A DNA stretch of 64,000 nucleotides from Bdellovibrio bacteriovorus (GCF_001592755.1 NZ_LUKF01000002.1:1-64000), one strand, 5' to 3'. Shown: positions 27,680-35,187, numbered from the stretch's first letter. Notes: generated by a model from the sequence alone, not told the origin. Numbers and translations are program-made.

Positions 27680-27836
27680 GCTTTGGGTTGTGGGAGGGGC
27701 TTGCTGGATGTCGTCCGAAGCGAGGCCTTCGCCGGCGCAGGATGCGCGAACCGCACAAAGTGCGGCGGCGATTGAGCCCGGATGGCGTGCCTCGCGAAGA
27801 GACGATAGCCAGCAAGCCCCTCCCACAACCCAAAGC
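27680..27836. repeat. 157-bp palindromic REP-like (BIME or MITE-like) element
   Basis: The ends are exact 28-bp inverted repeats (27680-27707 and 27809-27836) containing TTGTGGGAGGGGCTTGC. This resembles the REP repeats common in Pseudomonas, in my recollection. Inside, pairing continues imperfectly (TCGTC and GCGAGGC at 27711-27726 pair with 27789-27806), and two small hairpins stand out: GCGCA-GGA-TGCGC (27735-27747) and CCGCAC-AAA-GTGCGG (27751-27765). The GC content is far above that of the flanks. No transposase is present. A structured RNA is an alternative. Confidence 0.75.
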
Positions 27837-28080
27837 CGTCGCCCGAAGCGAACCCCACGGCAAACGAAGCGTCTCACCAAGAACGCCTCGAAAAGAGAAT
27901 TCGTCCTAGAACGACTAACCAATGATCAGACACCGTCAACACATTGGTTGACACCCCTCTAAGCCAGCTCAAACCAATCAACTCTAATAGGTGCTTCATT
28001 CTAAGAACCCAAGAAAAACAAAAGCTTACACCGACGGCATGACCCTTGAACTTACCTACTTACATCAGGAGGTAGCGGTT
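27837..28080. other. Noncoding region upstream of the Slt gene
   Basis: No gene seen. It contains an 8-bp inverted repeat AACCAATG / CATTGGTT (27917-27924 and 27942-27949), with a nested GTCAAC / GTTGAC (27936-27941 and 27947-27952). It must hold the promoter of the transglycosylase gene, whose AGGAGG ribosome-binding site lies just before 28081, but I cannot place a convincing -10/-35 pair. Confidence 0.4.
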
Positions 28081-28800
28081 ATGAAAACGAAACATCTCAA
28101 TACAGGAAAAGTGATAGCAGCCGCAACGCTCACGTTGGTTCTTTTTAATAACTTCGATTTCGTTCAATGGCCTGCCGTGAACAAGATCGGTATCGAAAGC
28201 GTGAATGAAGCTTCTCGCATTTCGCACGCGAAAGAACTTTTAGGTTCAGACTATAAAGGTAGCAGCGCTCAAAAAGTAGAAGGCACTGCGACTTTAAATG
28301 AAATGATTTACGATAAAGTGCAAAGCTCTTTGGCTCCGCGCTGGAAAGGCCAAGCACGCAATATCTCTCGCACTGTTATTACTGAAGCAGCGAAACACAA
28401 TTTAGACCCTGTGTTTGTTCTGGCAGTGATCAAAACAGAAAGTAAATTTAATCCGTTGGCTTTGGGTCGCTTTGGTGAAATCGGTTTGATGCAAATCAAA
28501 CCGGATACAGCAGAGTGGATTGCGAAAAAGTTCAAACTTCCTTGGAATGGCAAGAAGACATTGGAAAATCCTTCTGCCAACATCCGCATCGGTCTGGCTT
28601 ACATGAGCTACCTTCGTGGAAAGTTTGACAAAAAAGCGGTTAAATACGTGAGCGCCTATAACATGGGACCACTGAATGTACGCCGTCTTCTTGCGAAAAA
28701 CATGAAGCCTGCAGAATACAACTCTCGCGTGATGAAAAACTACGGCGAGATCTATGCAAAGCTTTCTAATAGCGCAAACATGGTTGTCGCATCCAACTAA
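28081..28800 (+). CDS. Slt-type lytic transglycosylase, 239 aa
   Basis: Cleaves the MurNAc-GlcNAc bond of peptidoglycan. The Slt/GEWL domain (about 95-230) has the catalytic Glu in VIKTESKFNP, then GEIGLMQIKPDTA, NPSANIRIGLAYMSYL and VSAYNMGPLNVRRL, in the usual order. A single N-terminal hydrophobic segment (about 10-26) acts as a membrane anchor or signal. Start ATG 28081 has a strong AGGAGG site; an upstream in-frame start at 27991 has none. The gene stands alone between a long noncoding stretch and its own terminator. Confidence 0.94.
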   Translation: MKTKHLNTGKVIAAATLTLVLFNNFDFVQWPAVNKIGIESVNEASRISHAKELLGSDYKGSSAQKVEGTATLNEMIYDKVQSSLAPRWKGQARNISRTVITEAAKHNLDPVFVLAVIKTESKFNPLALGRFGEIGLMQIKPDTAEWIAKKFKLPWNGKKTLENPSANIRIGLAYMSYLRGKFDKKAVKYVSAYNMGPLNVRRLLAKNMKPAEYNSRVMKNYGEIYAKLSNSANMVVASN

Positions 28801-28810
28801 TGTTCTAACT

Positions 28811-28838
28811 TAGGAGAGAAAAGCGGTTTTCTCTCCTA
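28811..28838 (+). terminator. Terminator of the Slt gene
   Basis: Perfect 12-bp stem TAGGAGAGAAAA / TTTTCTCTCCTA with loop GCGG, then TTTTT five bases on. Confidence 0.8.
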
Positions 28839-28875
28839 ATACTTTTTGAAAATTTCCATTTTTCATACGCACCAA

Positions 28876-28905
28876 TTAAGTACGGAAACATTAAATTTAA
28901 GTACG
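28876..28905 (+). promoter_or_regulatory. Direct repeats TTAAGTACG, probable regulator-binding sites
   Basis: Two exact copies (28876-28884 and 28897-28905) start 21 bp apart, two helical turns, 73-102 bp upstream of the acyltransferase-like gene. Tandem same-face repeats of this kind are typical of response-regulator or other dimeric activator sites. No regulator gene is adjacent. Confidence 0.5.
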
Positions 28906-28977
28906 TATCAAATTCACTCTTCAAAGAAAATTAGGATCTCCCGAAAAGTTTCTATCTGCACATTTTGGGGGAATTTC

Positions 28978-29652
28978 ATGAAGTATCAGTACTATCTGTT
29001 CAACCCGCGCATCTTGACTGACGAAACAGCGAAACTCACCAATCAGGTATATGAAACTTGGAAACAAGTTTATGACGGAATCTTTGAGTCTTTGCACACG
29101 GATGACTTCTATCGCAATGAGGTCATCACCTGCCTAAAAGATATGGAAACGGACGAGGTCTTAGCCTTCCATATGTACAGCGTGTTCGACGATCGCGCGA
29201 GCTCGCACTTAGAACATCGATATATGGAGCCCTTCACGCCTGAACTTGTTAAAAAGTTTCAGGCCGAAGGAGCCCACACCTATATGTCGCTGGAGTACTT
29301 GGGAGTGAACACCTCCTATCAACTCAGCAAGCCGGGCTTTAAAGTCGCTGACATCATTAGCGCCTTAAGTATGAAAGCTTTTGAGGCCTCACCATGGGAT
29401 GGCCTGCTCGCCGTCGCCCGCATGGATTATAAAATTCATGAAAAAGCCCAGCGCTTCGGTATGCGTCCGATGGGAGAAATCATGCGCGGGAAATACCCGT
29501 GTCAGCTATTGTTCCTTAAAAAACACGAAACCAAAGAACTTTCGGATCCTTTTTTAGCCAAAATGGTGACCGAGCTTTGGAATGCAAAAATCAACTACAC
29601 TGATCTCATCAGTGATCAGCCTGTTAAAAAACGCCATTTAAAAATTGCTTAG
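28978..29652 (+). CDS. GNAT/FeeM/LuxI-like acyltransferase candidate, 224 aa
   Basis: The sequence has no signal peptide or membrane helix. The C-terminal half reads like an acyl-CoA N-acyltransferase core: a beta strand (TYMSLEYLGVNTSYQ, 101-115), a loop and helix (FKVADIISALSMKAFEASP, 121-139), a strand (WDGLLAVAR), helix and GMRPMGE, then a last strand (CQLLFLKK). That order matches GNAT beta4-alpha3-beta5-alpha4-beta6, as also used by N-acyl amino acid synthases and LuxI-type autoinducer synthases. I see no exact family signature, so the call is tentative. Start ATG 28978 is favoured; the longer frame from 28846 crosses the direct repeats. The diiron gene follows after 32 bp, probably co-transcribed. 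Confidence 0.82.
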   Translation: MKYQYYLFNPRILTDETAKLTNQVYETWKQVYDGIFESLHTDDFYRNEVITCLKDMETDEVLAFHMYSVFDDRASSHLEHRYMEPFTPELVKKFQAEGAHTYMSLEYLGVNTSYQLSKPGFKVADIISALSMKAFEASPWDGLLAVARMDYKIHEKAQRFGMRPMGEIMRGKYPCQLLFLKKHETKELSDPFLAKMVTELWNAKINYTDLISDQPVKKRHLKIA

Positions 29653-29684
29653 TTATTTTTCAACTTAAACCAAATGAGGGACGT

Positions 29685-30329
29685 ATGGAGAAAAAACAGT
29701 TAGCTACGATCATGGATCGCGAAATCAAAGCCTTGGGTGACAAAATCATGGACTGCCCGTGGGATAATCCAGAGTTTTATAAAAACTGGTTAGCGCAGAC
29801 TTATTATCTGATTCGCCACACGACAAAATTTTTAGCTCTGTCGGCAGCTCGCCTTCCAGTGGATGATCGGGATCACCACTATGCCATGCTTCATCACATC
29901 CAAGAGGAGCTGAACCATGACTTCATGCCTTTAAAGGATTTAGAAAACATGGGCGGTAAACTTGCACAGTATCCCGAACTGCCAGAGACTGAAATGATTC
30001 GTCAATTGCAGTATTATTGGATCGAGTTTGAAAATCCACTTTCGCTCTGCGGGTATGCTTTCTTACTTGAAGGGGCGGCCAAATTTCATGGACCGCAGCT
30101 TTTAGAGGTGCTTGAGAAACACTACGGAAAAAAAGCGACGGTGCACTTAAGAGTGCATGCGGTCGTCGATCAGGATCACTATGAAGAGGGTCAGAAATTC
30201 TTAGAGCTATTAAGCGAAAAAGACTGCGACTATATCGCGAAGAACATGCTGCAATCGGCGGTTCTTTACTCTCGCATGGTGGAAAGAATGGCAGAGCAAT
30301 GTAAATCGAAAGCGCGTAAAGCGGCTTAA
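29685..30329 (+). CDS. Heme-oxygenase-like diiron oxidase (HDO; iron-containing redox enzyme family), 214 aa
   Basis: An all-helical protein with the six metal ligands expected for HDO-fold enzymes: Glu75 and His78 in QEELNHD, Glu129 in FLLEGAA, and His158-x3-Asp162-x2-His165 in HAVVDQDH. The HxxxDxxH spacing is that of CADD- and UndA-type enzymes, which activate dioxygen on a diiron centre for C-C or N-oxygenation or decarboxylation chemistry. This separates it from heme-binding heme oxygenase and from TenA/PqqC, which lack the set. The partner is the upstream acyltransferase-like protein. The substrate is unknown. Strong terminator downstream. Confidence 0.9.
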   Translation: MEKKQLATIMDREIKALGDKIMDCPWDNPEFYKNWLAQTYYLIRHTTKFLALSAARLPVDDRDHHYAMLHHIQEELNHDFMPLKDLENMGGKLAQYPELPETEMIRQLQYYWIEFENPLSLCGYAFLLEGAAKFHGPQLLEVLEKHYGKKATVHLRVHAVVDQDHYEEGQKFLELLSEKDCDYIAKNMLQSAVLYSRMVERMAEQCKSKARKAA

Positions 30330-30353
30330 GCTGACTTCATAAGCTTGAAATAA

Positions 30354-30378
30354 AAAAGGCACCCATCGGGTGCCTTTT
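30354..30378. terminator. Bidirectional terminator between convergent genes
   Basis: Perfect 11-bp stem AAAAGGCACCC / GGGTGCCTTTT with loop ATC, ending both the diiron gene (plus) and the 30403 gene (minus). Confidence 0.92.
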
Positions 30379-30402
30379 CTTTTCTAAATTAAAACTTAAG
30401 AA

Positions 30403-31074
30403 CTAGTTGTTAACGGGTTCTGCGGTCTCAATCACCAACAAACCTTCAACACGTCTGTTGCGCTTCAAAGGACTGATCAACTTCACTTGTTGCATGAATG
30501 ATTGTCCGTCTTCTTTCACTTCTTTTAGAAGATGCGGCTCGATATCAGGAGTATAGCTATCAGGAATTTCACCTGTGGCTACTTTGACACCCAGATCGAA
30601 AATCTTCATCGTCATTGCAGCATTGCGCTCGTAAAGATTCCACCACTCGACAGAGTAAAGTTCTTCCAAAGTGTAAGAGCAGCATTCAAAGAATTTGAAA
30701 TTGCGATAAAGCTGTTTGTTATCCACCGAATAGATCTCGACAAGATTTTCATCCGTCATGTGATTGAAAACATCTGCGCGCGGAACGAAGTCCAGTTTAC
30801 GGAAAGCTCTCCACACGAAGCTCGAGTTGTCCTTCAACTTGTAACCTTCAGCAATTTGTTCTTCGCAAAGTTCTTTGAAGAAAGTGATGCTAGTCACGAT
30901 CTCTTGCATTTTTTCGTAAGAGCATGCTCGGAAATGAGGCAACCCATCGATATAGGGTTTTCTGTAGACTCCTTCAGTAGCAAACATCATACAGATTTTT
31001 TGAGATGCAGCTTTGAACTTCTCAACGAGTAAAGCCACATCTTGCTGGCGAACTTCAACAACTTCAATAGACAT
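30403..31074 (-). CDS. Unknown cytoplasmic protein, 223 aa, paralogue of the 62072-62728 protein
   Basis: ATG 31074, with AGGGG upstream, is preferred over 31089. No signal or membrane helix. It is clearly related along its length to the protein at 62072-62728. Shared blocks include KFKxxSxxxC...EGxxxxPYxxxxLPxFR in the first third, SxFVRKA/WRA, LxEIYxxxNxQLxRxFxxFxxxSYTxEExY and W-x-LYER in the middle, and an acidic E-P-H-L-L/E-E-H-L-L segment near the end. I recognise no domain; it may be a sensory or signalling fold, being rich in aromatic and Cys residues. The convergent gene upstream of its terminator is the diiron oxidase. Confidence 0.86.
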   Translation of the reverse strand: MSIEVVEVRQQDVALLVEKFKAASQKICMMFATEGVYRKPYIDGLPHFRACSYEKMQEIVTSITFFKELCEEQIAEGYKLKDNSSFVWRAFRKLDFVPRADVFNHMTDENLVEIYSVDNKQLYRNFKFFECCSYTLEELYSVEWWNLYERNAAMTMKIFDLGVKVATGEIPDSYTPDIEPHLLKEVKEDGQSFMQQVKLISPLKRNRRVEGLLVIETAEPVNN

Positions 31075-31224
31075 TTCTAACCCCTGCATACTCTCACCTT
31101 ATGTGAGTACTTCAAAGATAGCCAGCATTTTGCCTTTTGTCCAATTGGACGGCTCAGCAAGTTAAATCTTACCAAGATGCAATGGTTGCGGACATTAGGG
31201 GAAATTTAACGAGGTTTTAACATA

Positions 31225-31257
31225 AAAAAACCCCGCTTTTTTACAAGCAGGGTTTTT
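31225..31257 (-). terminator. Terminator of the thioredoxin gene
   Basis: Stem AAAAAACCC-C-GCTT / AAGC-A-GGGTTTTT with one mismatch; on the minus strand a run of seven T follows. It lies 26 bp after the thioredoxin stop. Confidence 0.85.
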
Positions 31258-31282
31258 GTTTACTTCACTCTGTAAAAGGAAA

Positions 31283-31609
31283 TTAAACGTTCTTGTTCAA
31301 GAAATCCAAGATCGCATCTTTAGGGTGGTTGCCAACAAGTTGACCTACTTCACTGCCACCTTTGAAAAGCAACATTGCCGGAATCCCGCGGATTCCATAT
31401 TTACCTGGAGTCCCTGGGTTCTCATCAACGTTCACCTTTACGATCTTTACTTTTTGACCCAACTCTTGTGCGACTTCTTCAAGCTTTGGAGCTAGTGCAC
31501 GACAAGGTCCGCACCACTCAGCCCAGAAATCTACTAGGACGGGAGTTGACGAGTTAAGTACTTCTGTTTCAAATGAACTGTCAGTGACAGGTTTCGTAAA
31601 TGTGCCCAT
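31283..31609 (-). CDS. trxA: Thioredoxin, 108 aa
   Basis: Disulfide reductase with the active site WAEWCGPCRALAPKLEE and cis-proline segment GIRGIPAMLLF. The length is the family norm. Start ATG 31609 has a GGAGG site; the in-frame extension to 31681 has none and adds an unlikely Arg-rich N-terminus. No signal peptide, so cytoplasmic. The pseudo-receiver gene lies 72 bp upstream on the same strand. Confidence 0.95.
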   Translation of the reverse strand: MGTFTKPVTDSSFETEVLNSSTPVLVDFWAEWCGPCRALAPKLEEVAQELGQKVKIVKVNVDENPGTPGKYGIRGIPAMLLFKGGSEVGQLVGNHPKDAILDFLNKNV

Positions 31610-31681
31610 GAATGGCCTCCGTAATATTCTCTTACTAATTTGAACATCAAAAGGTCTATCGTCAAGGTATGCGCGGGGCAA

Positions 31682-32728
31682 TTACTTTTTAAACAGCGCT
31701 TTGGCAAACTCTTGGCGTAACTTATCGAGATCGCTCAGATTTTGGCCATCCCAATGAGTGGCAAGCTCTCTTTGGCGTCGACGCGCCTCAACTCGGGTCA
31801 CCGTACTTTTCGGAGAGACCTTCACATCCGCAACGATATTGCTGTATTTAGAGACACGGTCCTTCAGGCCTTCTTCTGCTTTTTGCAGGTCGGCTTTAGC
31901 TTTAGCTTGAATTTCAGGATCTACATCCGCAGAGCCCGACACCGCCACACTGTCTTCTTGCGCCGTTGTGTTATCAAGAACATCAACGCGCTCAACTTCG
32001 GGCGCTCCTCCGCCTAAAAGCTCTCGCTCTAACGCTTTCAGATCGACATCGGGGAACGCCGATTCTTCACTGCTTGCCGACGTCTTTTCAGAGGAGGCTT
32101 CCGACATGCGATCGCCGAACTTAAAAGAGAATTTTTTTGTCTCTTCTTCGGGACTTAGCGGAAACTGTTGAGACTCTTCCTGAATTCTTTCTGACTGCAA
32201 AGAGGCATCGCTAGAGCCTTCGGGGGCCGCATCCGGAACAACGCCTTTGACGTAAATAGCTTCATTTTCAGTCCCGGTTTTACCGCCGACAACACTGCTG
32301 CCGCCAGTCTTCTGCGGGCTTTCCACATGCATGGCTTTATTCAAGCGCTCTAAGAGAACGGCTTCATCATGCCCCAAGATTTTTCCAATCACTTGGACAA
32401 GTCTTAAAGGTGCCACGGGCGCTTCAAGAATCATATCCACGCGAATGCGGATCAACTCTTGAGGATTGGGTTTGAAGTTTGCGGGAAAAATAAGCACTGA
32501 CTTTCCCTGCCAGCGCGTCATCTCTTTCAAGCGTTTGCCAACACCCAAAGAGCTGACCTTTCCGCCCTTGCCGTTTCCAACAACAAGATCCGGATTGAAT
32601 GCGAGCATCTGTTCTGCGATGGCATACTCACTGGAAAGACCAATGACATCAAAGCCCACTTTTTTCAAAGTCGACTCAACAGACATAAGATCTGCGTAAT
32701 CCTCGTACACCAAAAGAATCTTGTTCAT
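31682..32728 (-). CDS. Degenerate receiver-domain protein with long acidic tail, 348 aa
   Basis: The first 125 residues have the CheY-like receiver fold: ILLVYEDYADLMSVESTLKKVGFDV, then NPDLVVGNGKGG, VLIFPAN and a last helix. The phosphorylated Asp is replaced by Asn52 (PDLVVGN), and the conserved Thr and Lys positions are also changed (FPAN, LEAPV), so it should not take part in normal phosphotransfer. A low-complexity Ser/Glu-rich region (about 140-275) and a Lys/Arg-rich helical C-terminus (about 280-348, with TRVEARRRQRELATHWDGQ) follow. It may be a scaffold or regulator of protein location. Divergent from lptF, with an inverted-repeat element between them. Confidence 0.86.
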   Translation of the reverse strand: MNKILLVYEDYADLMSVESTLKKVGFDVIGLSSEYAIAEQMLAFNPDLVVGNGKGGKVSSLGVGKRLKEMTRWQGKSVLIFPANFKPNPQELIRIRVDMILEAPVAPLRLVQVIGKILGHDEAVLLERLNKAMHVESPQKTGGSSVVGGKTGTENEAIYVKGVVPDAAPEGSSDASLQSERIQEESQQFPLSPEEETKKFSFKFGDRMSEASSEKTSASSEESAFPDVDLKALERELLGGGAPEVERVDVLDNTTAQEDSVAVSGSADVDPEIQAKAKADLQKAEEGLKDRVSKYSNIVADVKVSPKSTVTRVEARRRQRELATHWDGQNLSDLDKLRQEFAKALFKK

Positions 32729-32790
32729 ACATCTATTGTCGGATATGCAATGGATCGGGTCAATATCGCAGAGACAAACAGCCTCAAGTG

Positions 32791-32892
32791 GTACAGTTCT
32801 AGGATTAGTTTATACAAGGCGCACCGACGAAGGCGTATTGCTAATACGTCGAGGAGGCTGCAACGCAGTAGAAACTAATCCTAGAACTGTAC
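32791..32892. repeat. 102-bp inverted-repeat element (MITE- or REP-like) upstream of lptF
   Basis: The ends are exact 21-bp inverted repeats (32791-32811 and 32872-32892, beginning GTACAGTTCTAGG). The centre has a further hairpin CGTATT-GCT-AATACG (32834-32848), and flanks of it also pair partly. No transposase. Related short elements with TACAAGGCG...GCAACGCAGTAG cores occur in other Gram-negatives in my recollection. It is between the divergent genes at 32728 and 32961 and could affect their expression. Confidence 0.7.
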
Positions 32893-32960
32893 TAGACGAT
32901 GGACGCGATGACTCCTTTAATTCGGCGGACTACAATGGGACTTCACAACGGAGACTGCTT

Positions 32961-34064
32961 TTGAGTATCTTTCACGGGAAAAAAGCTGCGCAGTACATTT
33001 TTTTTGAGATGCTTCCCAGCTTCATTTTAGGACTGATGGTCTTTATTTCGATCATCCTCATGTTTCAGGTTTTACGTCTGACCGAATTCGCCCTCGTCCA
33101 CGGTGTGACTCTGAAAACTATCGCGGAAATTATCGGCTACGTCGTGATCTCGCTTTTACCGGTGCTCTTCCCTATGGCTCTTCTGTTTTCGGTGCTATTA
33201 ACGTATGGAAGATTAAGCCAAGACTCTGAAATCGTCGCTATGAAAGCATCCGGTCTCCCGATGGGAACCCTGCTTTTGCCAGCGATTGTGTTATCTCTTT
33301 TTGTCGGAGCTATCTCTGCTCAAATGTCCTTCAACATTGCCCCCTGGGGGAATCGTCAATTTGAAGTTTTGTACTCGCGCCTTGCCAACACCAAAGCCGG
33401 CGCGGTGATCAAAGAAGGAACCTTTTCTGAAGGTTTTTTTGACATGGTCGTTTACGCGAACGAAGTGAATTCAGATAAGGGCCTTCTGAAAAACGTCTTT
33501 ATTTACGACGAAAAAACCGGTGATGTGCCTTTGACGATTATTTCTAAAGAGGGCGAGATCGTCCCCGACAAAGAACGTCCTGGCCACGACATCCTTTTGC
33601 GCCTCAAAGACGGAGAAATTCATCGTCAGGCAAAAACTCACACGAAGATCAGCTTTGACACTTACGACGTCCGATTTTCTGAGCCCTTGAATATCGAAGA
33701 GAAAAAGAAATCTCCACAGTCTTTAACTTTAAACGAAGTTCGCAGTCGCCTTAAAGAAGATCTTAAAGACGAAGAGCTGGAGCGCACATTGCGCACGGAA
33801 TATCACAAACGCTTGGCCATTACTTTTTTGTGCGTGGTCTTTGCGATGATTGGCGTGGGGCTTGGTACGACCACCAACCGTCGTGCGGCGAAAGCCGGGG
33901 GAATGATTCTTTGTATCGGCCTTATCATTCTTTATTGGACGTTGTACGTCGCGGCTGAAGGTATGGCGCGCTCAGGAAGTTTACCTGTGCCAGTGGCGAT
34001 CTGGGCTCCGAATTTTATTTTTGCTCTTTTAGGTATGGAAGCTTTAAGAAGAAATTGGAATTAG
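32961..34064 (+). CDS. lptF: LPS export permease LptF (YjgP/YjgQ family), about 367 aa
   Basis: Inner-membrane permease of the LptBFG complex that extracts LPS for transport to the outer membrane. Three N-terminal and three C-terminal membrane helices flank a periplasmic beta-jellyroll-type domain (about 125-245). Segments AMKASGLPMGTLLLPAIVLSL and the C-terminal TNRRAAKAGG match the family. LptF and LptG are hard to tell apart; LptF is preferred. The TTG start at 32961 has a GGAG site and immediately precedes the first helix; the longer frame from 32721 reads through the inverted-repeat element and is rejected. Confidence 0.9.
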   Translation: MSIFHGKKAAQYIFFEMLPSFILGLMVFISIILMFQVLRLTEFALVHGVTLKTIAEIIGYVVISLLPVLFPMALLFSVLLTYGRLSQDSEIVAMKASGLPMGTLLLPAIVLSLFVGAISAQMSFNIAPWGNRQFEVLYSRLANTKAGAVIKEGTFSEGFFDMVVYANEVNSDKGLLKNVFIYDEKTGDVPLTIISKEGEIVPDKERPGHDILLRLKDGEIHRQAKTHTKISFDTYDVRFSEPLNIEEKKKSPQSLTLNEVRSRLKEDLKDEELERTLRTEYHKRLAITFLCVVFAMIGVGLGTTTNRRAAKAGGMILCIGLIILYWTLYVAAEGMARSGSLPVPVAIWAPNFIFALLGMEALRRNWN

Positions 34065-34236
34065 GGCTGCGGTCGAAAATTAGAGCGATGCAGTAGCATC
34101 CATACTACCACGGTCATCCTTGACCACATCGCCCCTCCCTTAAATCAAATGGTAGGGGCATTCCCTCGACCTTGCAAAAGATTTTTTTAGATCATTTCAT
34201 TTTTTTCTGAACAATTTTGGCAACTTAGACGACATA
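34065..34236. other. Noncoding, structured region between convergent lptF and dprA
   Basis: No gene. GATG-CAGTAG-CATC (34086-34099), GGTCA-TCCT-TGACC (about 34110-34123) and outer GCGATG...CATCGC pairing suggest stem-loops. A T-rich tract at 34177-34210 follows. It could be a terminator region or a small RNA; evidence is weak. Confidence 0.3.
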
Positions 34237-35184
34237 CTACCGGTAGTGGTGGGTGTTTTCAGGCTCTGCTATCGGTGCCGACGGCAACTTTGAATTCCCG
34301 ATTTCTACGCCAAAGTGCATGGATAAATCATGAGCATCGCGGACTAACAATGCACCGTCCACTAACAATTCCAGGCTCCCCGCAAAGTGCGGATCTAAGG
34401 GGTGTCCAGGCACCACCCATACGGGACGCCCCAACTGCAAAGACTGTTGCGCCGTAATCAGTGTTCCACTGCGCTTTTTGGCCTCAACCAACAAAGTCGC
34501 GCGACCTAGTGCCGCGATCAAACGATTGCGATGATGGAAAAGATGCTTATGCATTTTCTGTTCATAGGCGTATTCACTGACGAAACAACCTCCGCGATTT
34601 AAAATCGGCGAAAGCCACTCTTGTAAGTTTGCAGGGTACAGATTTCCCAAGCCAGATGGCAAAACGACGACCGTTGTCGTGTCTTTGCGCAAAGCTGTCG
34701 AGTGAGATTTTTGATCAATACCGCGCGCGCCTCCACTCACTATGCACGGTTTTTCTTTTTCACAAAAAGGCGCAAACTCTTTTTCCATCCACTGCATCGA
34801 CTCAAAAGTCGGCTCACGACTGCCTACGACGGCCAAGGTGCGCTCGTTAAGCCAGGCCGGTGATCCGATAAAGCTTAAGGTTAATGGTGGCTCTTCCATC
34901 CAATAACAAGAAGAAGGATAAAGAGCTTCACCGTAACAAACCATCTGCACACCCTGCATTTTTAACTTCACCGTTTCTTCGCAATGATTTTTAAAAAGCG
35001 TGTGATTCTTTTGTAAGGCCGTAAAGAGCTCTGGCGAAAGAAGCTTTAACTCCTCCATCAAGGTTTCGGCATCCAGGCGCCCCGTGCCACCTAAAGTGCG
35101 ATAAAGATGCAAAATAGAATCTTTTTGAAGAGTGTAAAGAGGATGAGACTTAATGATTTGCGATAAAGAATAAAGATCGTTCAT
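34237..35184 (-). CDS. dprA: DNA-processing protein DprA, 315 aa
   Basis: Loads RecA on incoming single-stranded DNA in natural transformation. The Rossmann-like core is complete: TLAVVGSREPT, IVSGGARGIDQKSHSTAL, VVVLPSGLGNLYPAN, GCFVSEYAYEQ, HRNRLIAALGRATLLVEAKKRSGTLITAQQSLQLGRPVWVVPGHPLDP. An N-terminal helical region (1-100) precedes it; the C-terminal winged-helix domain of longer DprA proteins is not visible. The ATG lies directly next to a terminator hairpin, and no good ribosome-binding site is present, so expression may be low. The comEC-like pair is 2.5 kb away. Confidence 0.94.
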   Translation of the reverse strand: MNDLYSLSQIIKSHPLYTLQKDSILHLYRTLGGTGRLDAETLMEELKLLSPELFTALQKNHTLFKNHCEETVKLKMQGVQMVCYGEALYPSSCYWMEEPPLTLSFIGSPAWLNERTLAVVGSREPTFESMQWMEKEFAPFCEKEKPCIVSGGARGIDQKSHSTALRKDTTTVVVLPSGLGNLYPANLQEWLSPILNRGGCFVSEYAYEQKMHKHLFHHRNRLIAALGRATLLVEAKKRSGTLITAQQSLQLGRPVWVVPGHPLDPHFAGSLELLVDGALLVRDAHDLSMHFGVEIGNSKLPSAPIAEPENTHHYR

Positions 35185-35187
35185 AAG

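Noticed and set aside
27575-27962. Open frames of 80-115 codons on both strands over the REP-like element
   Set aside because: The element is palindromic, so both strands give the same peptide core (LWVVGGACW...QQAPPTTQS); they are artefacts of the repeat, not genes.
32721-32960. Longer N-terminus for lptF starting at 32721
   Set aside because: It reads through the inverted-repeat element, and the first membrane helix follows the TTG 32961 with a good ribosome-binding site.
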